DNA of 64,000 nt, from contig NZ_WAEL01000003.1 of assembly GCF_011742925.1 (NCBI RefSeq), positions 434,001 to 498,000 of the forward strand, given 5' to 3'. Positions 61,120-64,000 of this stretch are shown piece by piece; the stretch's first letter is position 1, and each line of letters begins with the position of its first letter. The notes under the pieces are model-generated. The model saw nothing but the letters and a program-made list of their open reading frames with translations. It was not told the DNA's origin and made no database searches. This stretch comes from Fibrivirga algicola. Its GTDB lineage: Bacteria > Bacteroidota > Bacteroidia > Cytophagales > Spirosomataceae. The position numbers were made by a program, and so were the translations under genes.

Positions 61120-62451
61120 ATGCCTCTTTTGCTCACCGTCGCCGGAATACTGGCGTTGATCCTCCTCATCGCCTATTTTCACCTCGACACATTCATTGCC
61201 TTTATCCTCGTTTCGGTCAGCATCGGGCTAGCGGCGGGTATGGACGTACCTGCGGTTGGCAAATCCATTCAGACCGGTATTGGTAACACACTAGGCGACC
61301 TGGTGCTGATCGTTGGCTTCGGGGCCATGCTTGGTCGCGTGGTGGCCGAAAGCGGAGCTGCACGCCGCATTACCAACGTGCTCATTGATCTATTCGGTAT
61401 CAAGAACATTCGCTGGGGGCTGGCGCTGGCGGGCTTCATCATTGGTATTCCGCTGTTCTATAATGCCGGTTTCATCATTGTGGTGCCGCTCATTTTCACC
61501 ATTGCCGCTTCCACCAAACTGCCCATGCTGACCGTAGCTATTCCTATGCTGTCGGCCTTATCTGTCGCGCACGGGTATCTGCCGCCGCACCCTTCGCCCG
61601 CTGCGCTGGTGGGTCAGCTAGGGGCCGATCTGGGCAAAACGCTGTTCTACGGCATTCTGGTGGCCATTCCGGCCATTGTAATTGCCGGCCCACTCTTTGG
61701 CAAAACGCTGGGCCGATTCAACCCCAAACCCGACCGCGAGGTATTCGATCCCAACGAAGTACCCAAGACCGATCTGCCGGGTGCAGGCATCAGCTTTTTT
61801 GTGGCCCTGCTGCCCGTAGCGATGCTGACCATTTTTGGCCCGTTACGCGGTTATTTGAAAACGCAGGGGCTCGACCAAACCCTTGGCGGCAAGGTGCTGA
61901 CACTGCTTGGTGAGCCGTATATCGGCATGCTGGTATCGGTGCTGGTGGCGGTTTATACGCTGTCGCTACGTCGGGGCGAAACCATGAAGCGGTCGATGAA
62001 ATTGCTGGAAGAAGCAATCAAAGCGGCATCGCCAATTTTGCTGGTCATTGCCGGGGCCGGGGCACTGAAACAAATTTTCAACGACTCAGGAACCAGCGTT
62101 TACATTGGGCAGCAGTTGGCCGGGCTGAACATGCCGCCGCTGGTGCTGGGCTGGGTTATGGCTGCCATTATCCGCGTGTGTGTAGGGTCAGCTACCATTG
62201 CGGGCCTAACCACGGCGGGCATCATGTTGCCGTTGTTACAAAGCCAGACGGGGGTCAATCCAGAACTGATGGTGCTGGCGATCGGGGCGGGCAGCCTGAT
62301 GCTGTCGCACATCAACGATCCCGGTTTCTGGCTGTTCAAAGAGTATTTTAACCTTAGTATCAACGATACCCTACGTACCTGGACGGTCATGGAAACGATC
62401 GTCGGCGTGGTGGGGTTGCTGGGTGTGCTGACGCTGAATGCAATCCTGTAA
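61120..62451 (+). CDS. GntP-family gluconate:H+ symporter
   Basis: The protein has 443 residues and about 12-14 membrane segments. Family features include LGDLVLIVGFGAMLGRVVAESGAA, GIPLFYNAGFIIVVPLIF, AHGYLPPHPSPAALVGQLGADLG, ASPILLVIAGAGALKQI and MVLAIGAGSLMLSHINDPGFWLFKEYF. GntP carriers take up gluconate and related hexonates with protons. No gluconate kinase or dehydratase lies next to it, so the exact substrate is open. Confidence 0.93.
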   Translation: MPLLLTVAGILALILLIAYFHLDTFIAFILVSVSIGLAAGMDVPAVGKSIQTGIGNTLGDLVLIVGFGAMLGRVVAESGAARRITNVLIDLFGIKNIRWGLALAGFIIGIPLFYNAGFIIVVPLIFTIAASTKLPMLTVAIPMLSALSVAHGYLPPHPSPAALVGQLGADLGKTLFYGILVAIPAIVIAGPLFGKTLGRFNPKPDREVFDPNEVPKTDLPGAGISFFVALLPVAMLTIFGPLRGYLKTQGLDQTLGGKVLTLLGEPYIGMLVSVLVAVYTLSLRRGETMKRSMKLLEEAIKAASPILLVIAGAGALKQIFNDSGTSVYIGQQLAGLNMPPLVLGWVMAAIIRVCVGSATIAGLTTAGIMLPLLQSQTGVNPELMVLAIGAGSLMLSHINDPGFWLFKEYFNLSINDTLRTWTVMETIVGVVGLLGVLTLNAIL

Positions 62452-62495
62452 TTCCGTCAGCTAAAGCAGATGGAAAATTTTTCCACTGATTATTT

Positions 62496-62675
62496 GTGCT
62501 AAAAAGACCCGCTTACTTCATCGCAGGATATGCCGTTATTCTGTTTCTGATTTTTCGGTTCGGTACCGACCAGGAGGCACCGCTATACCGGATTTTGATC
62601 AGGGTAGCTATTGCCAGTCTACTGACGTTTCTTTTCATGCGTGGGTTTAGCTTGCTGAGGCGGTCAGGCAATTAG
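62496..62675 (+). CDS. Small two-helix membrane protein with GTG start
   Basis: An open frame of 59 codons starts with GTG at 62496 and stops at 62675. The product begins VLKRPAYFIAGYAVILFLIF (first helix), a short acidic loop with FGTDQEA, then a second helix (RVAIASLLTFLFM) and a basic end (RGFSLLRRSGN). Basic ends and two helices are typical of small inner-membrane proteins. The frame, codon use and position in the gap between GntP and the next gene support it, but it needs confirmation of expression. Confidence 0.55.
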   Translation: MLKRPAYFIAGYAVILFLIFRFGTDQEAPLYRILIRVAIASLLTFLFMRGFSLLRRSGN

Positions 62676-62743
62676 CCGCCGTTCCAGGCATCCGGTCTAT
62701 CGGGTTTCGTAACCCACAGCCGGTTCTGCCTGTTATTTGCGGT

Positions 62744-63457
62744 ATGATTGCGTTGGTTCTAACGGCTTTCCTGCTCACTACCCCACCCGACAGTATACCG
62801 CCTGCCGATACGTTACCGGCTGGCCGGTTCAAAACCCGGTTCGCCTTCAACCTCGACTTTCGAGACTCGTTTCTTGAACGGCAGCATGTAAACGTCTGGG
62901 GCCTGAACGCCGGCATCGAGTTTGGTCAAAAGCGGCATCAATTAACCCTTGGTTATTACTGGCTGGGGTACGCCTCGTACCTGCGCCTGATCGACTGGCG
63001 GCGCGATGCGGCCCGGCTTGTCAACCTGAATTATTACACGCGGAACGACCTGTGGTTTGTCAATGCCCAGTACCGGATCAATCTTGTCAATAATCGCCGC
63101 TGGCTGGTTAGTATGCCACTCGAAGTCGGGGGCGGTGTGGCCTATGCTATTCCCAGCACCCTTCGGCAAAACGTTCAGATTGACCGTACCCAGCGTAGCT
63201 TCTTTGTACCACTCCAAGTGGGTGCCTTCAGTAGTTGGCGCGCCACCCGGTGGGTTGGTTTCAGCGGACAACTGGGTTACCGCTACTCGATATTTCAGAC
63301 CGACATCGACCAGAACTTCAATGGCATGTACTACAGCATTGGCGTAACGGTGTACCCTACCCTCGCAACAGACCTCTGGCGCTTCCTGACCAAAAGAGAG
63401 CGAATCTCGCCTATCCATCCGCCCCAACCGAGACAAGAGCCAAACAAGACGGAGTGA
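62744..63457 (+). CDS. Probable outer-membrane protein, unknown function
   Basis: The protein has 237 residues. The N-terminus (MIALVLTAFLLTTPPDSIPP) could be a signal peptide, short of a clear cut site. The rest alternates beta strands with many Arg, Tyr, Trp and Asn (LTLGYYWLGYASYLRLIDW, NDLWFVNAQYRINLVNNRRW, SGQLGYRYSIFQTDID), fitting a small beta-barrel. The C-terminal tail (ISPIHPPQPRQEPNKTE) is polar. I do not recognise a family. Confidence 0.6.
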   Translation: MIALVLTAFLLTTPPDSIPPADTLPAGRFKTRFAFNLDFRDSFLERQHVNVWGLNAGIEFGQKRHQLTLGYYWLGYASYLRLIDWRRDAARLVNLNYYTRNDLWFVNAQYRINLVNNRRWLVSMPLEVGGGVAYAIPSTLRQNVQIDRTQRSFFVPLQVGAFSSWRATRWVGFSGQLGYRYSIFQTDIDQNFNGMYYSIGVTVYPTLATDLWRFLTKRERISPIHPPQPRQEPNKTE

Positions 63458-63473
63458 CGGCAGTACATGAAAA

Positions 63474-63501
63474 AAGCCGAAACCTGGAAGGGTTTCGGCT
63501 T
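63474..63501 (-). terminator. Terminator between convergent genes
   Basis: AAGCCGAAACC / GGTTTCGGCTT (63474-63484 and 63491-63501) is followed on the minus strand by TTTT. It lies between stops at 63457 and 63523. Confidence 0.8.
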
Positions 63502-63522
63502 ATCTATGCAGGTTAAGCTGGA

Positions 63523-63720
63523 TCAACTATTGCGGCTACCGCCACCGCCAAATAGCTTAGATATCAGCCAGATAGCTACAGCAATAACGACGATAACGCC
63601 AATGATACCTGTATAAGCACCTGCTTTGAAGATACCAGCGATGGCATCGCAACTGGTCATAAAAAACAGAAAGAACAGAGCCACAAAGGCGCTGGGTACA
63701 AAGCGGAGAAGCGTTTTCAT
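63523..63720 (-). CDS. Small lipoprotein-like membrane protein
   Basis: From the ATG at 63720 (MKTLLRFVPSAFVALFF) the protein has 65 residues. A lipobox-like MTSC (Cys24) lies before a second hydrophobic helix (GIIGVIVVIAVAIWLISKLFGGG) and a Gly/Ser/Arg tail. A longer frame from 63795 adds residues with no signal-like form. Many Bacteroidota have such proteins with no assigned role. Confidence 0.6.
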   Translation of the reverse strand: MKTLLRFVPSAFVALFFLFFMTSCDAIAGIFKAGAYTGIIGVIVVIAVAIWLISKLFGGGGSRNS

Positions 63721-64000
63721 ATACGTTGATTGGTTTGGTGCAATGAATGACTGGCCGATTGTCGGCACGTGCACAATTAACCTACTCTTTCTCACTTTGT
63801 TCTAAGCATCACTGCCTTCTTATTCTGTTACCCGAAAAGCATCTACAGCGTCATCAAGTGCTATAAAGCCGTCATATTAGCCGCTTTATCGAAAACAGCA
63901 CGAACCGGAATGGCAAATTCCGAAACGGCTTTACTGACGATAGTTTGTTTGCGTGAGTACTACCTGCCGCTTCGTACTCATCCGTATCAGCATTGATTGT
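63721..64000. other. Terminal 280-base region, no certain gene
   Basis: A minus-strand frame enters from the window edge and stops near 63876 (last residues like FRVLFSIKRLI), so it may be the end of a gene lying beyond the window, but the evidence is thin. No promoter or hairpin is clear. Confidence 0.25.

Noticed and set aside
1-64000. CRISPR array, transposase or integrase genes
   Set aside because: No regularly spaced direct repeats with spacers, and no DDE, tyrosine or serine recombinase motifs in the reading frames.
1-64000. Strand-biased segregation or Chi-like reading of AACGTACCYR
   Set aside because: The word occurs about equally on both strands (about 19 and 17), unlike KOPS- or Chi-type motifs.
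63876-64000. Gene end entering from the right edge on the minus strand
   Set aside because: Only about 40 codons are visible with no recognisable features, so it is not listed as a gene.

Overview
The window reads as chromosomal DNA of a Bacteroidota member of the order Cytophagales, most like the Spirosoma group. Supporting signs: a gliding/type IX secretion C-terminal domain protein next to a PorE-like OmpA protein, BshA (bacillithiol synthesis), a Wzi-type capsule protein, DUF4394, DUF3500, DUF4145 and META-domain proteins, a hybrid sensor kinase with an AraC output domain, TAnnTTTG-type promoters, weak Shine-Dalgarno signals and a mid-50s GC content judged by eye. I see no rRNA, tRNA, CRISPR array, insertion sequence or replication origin.

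Layout. 1-3.2 kb: the start of a secreted protein, a hydrophilic protein, and a phage-like module (unknown protein, RecE-like PD-(D/E)XK nuclease, unknown protein). 3.3-8.4 kb: lactonase, a Gly/Ala-rich secreted protein, an S24 repressor divergent from a Y-family polymerase (SOS-like pair), and a Tat-type sugar isomerase. 8.7-14.5 kb: PorE-like protein, CHU_C adhesin-like protein, CoA transferase. 14.7-22 kb: barrel protein, hydrophilin-like protein, carB, a small membrane protein bracketed by carB-end copies, a flavin oxidase, a lipoprotein, DUF4145. 22.2-24.1 kb: the peroxide operon ohrR-ohr-MDR reductase. 24.3-28.9 kb: envelope proteins. 29.1-30.7 kb: mcrB. 30.9-37.3 kb: alcohol dehydrogenase, then the NAD de novo genes nadC, nadA and nadB, with a VapBC-type pair between nadA and nadB, then purK. 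37.4-46.2 kb: hybrid kinase, phosphatidylserine decarboxylase, HIT protein, AraC regulator, DUF3500, SDR, amino acid permease. 46.4-53.4 kb: a two-gene cysteine-rich unit, MazG, M16 peptidase, GT9, fatty acid hydroxylase, NDH-2, bshA. 53.5-64 kb: META lipoprotein, ApbE-DUF2271 with a PepSY protein, TPR lipoprotein, mcrC, GntP permease, a small GTG-start membrane protein and two envelope proteins.

The strongest unexplained signals lie between and across genes. The word AACGTACC, always followed by pyrimidine-purine (AACGTACCYR), occurs about 36 times on the two strands together where about two would be expected by chance; it has no strand bias and lies both inside genes and as the arms of hairpins. 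Long, often near-perfect inverted repeats sit between most genes, several ending only 7-12 bases before the next start codon. Two accessory genes lie between a native gene end and a decayed copy of that same end (carB 3' end; mcrC 5' end). mcrB and mcrC are 29 kb apart. The VapC-like toxin in the NAD cluster has lysine where the family normally has an active-site glutamate.
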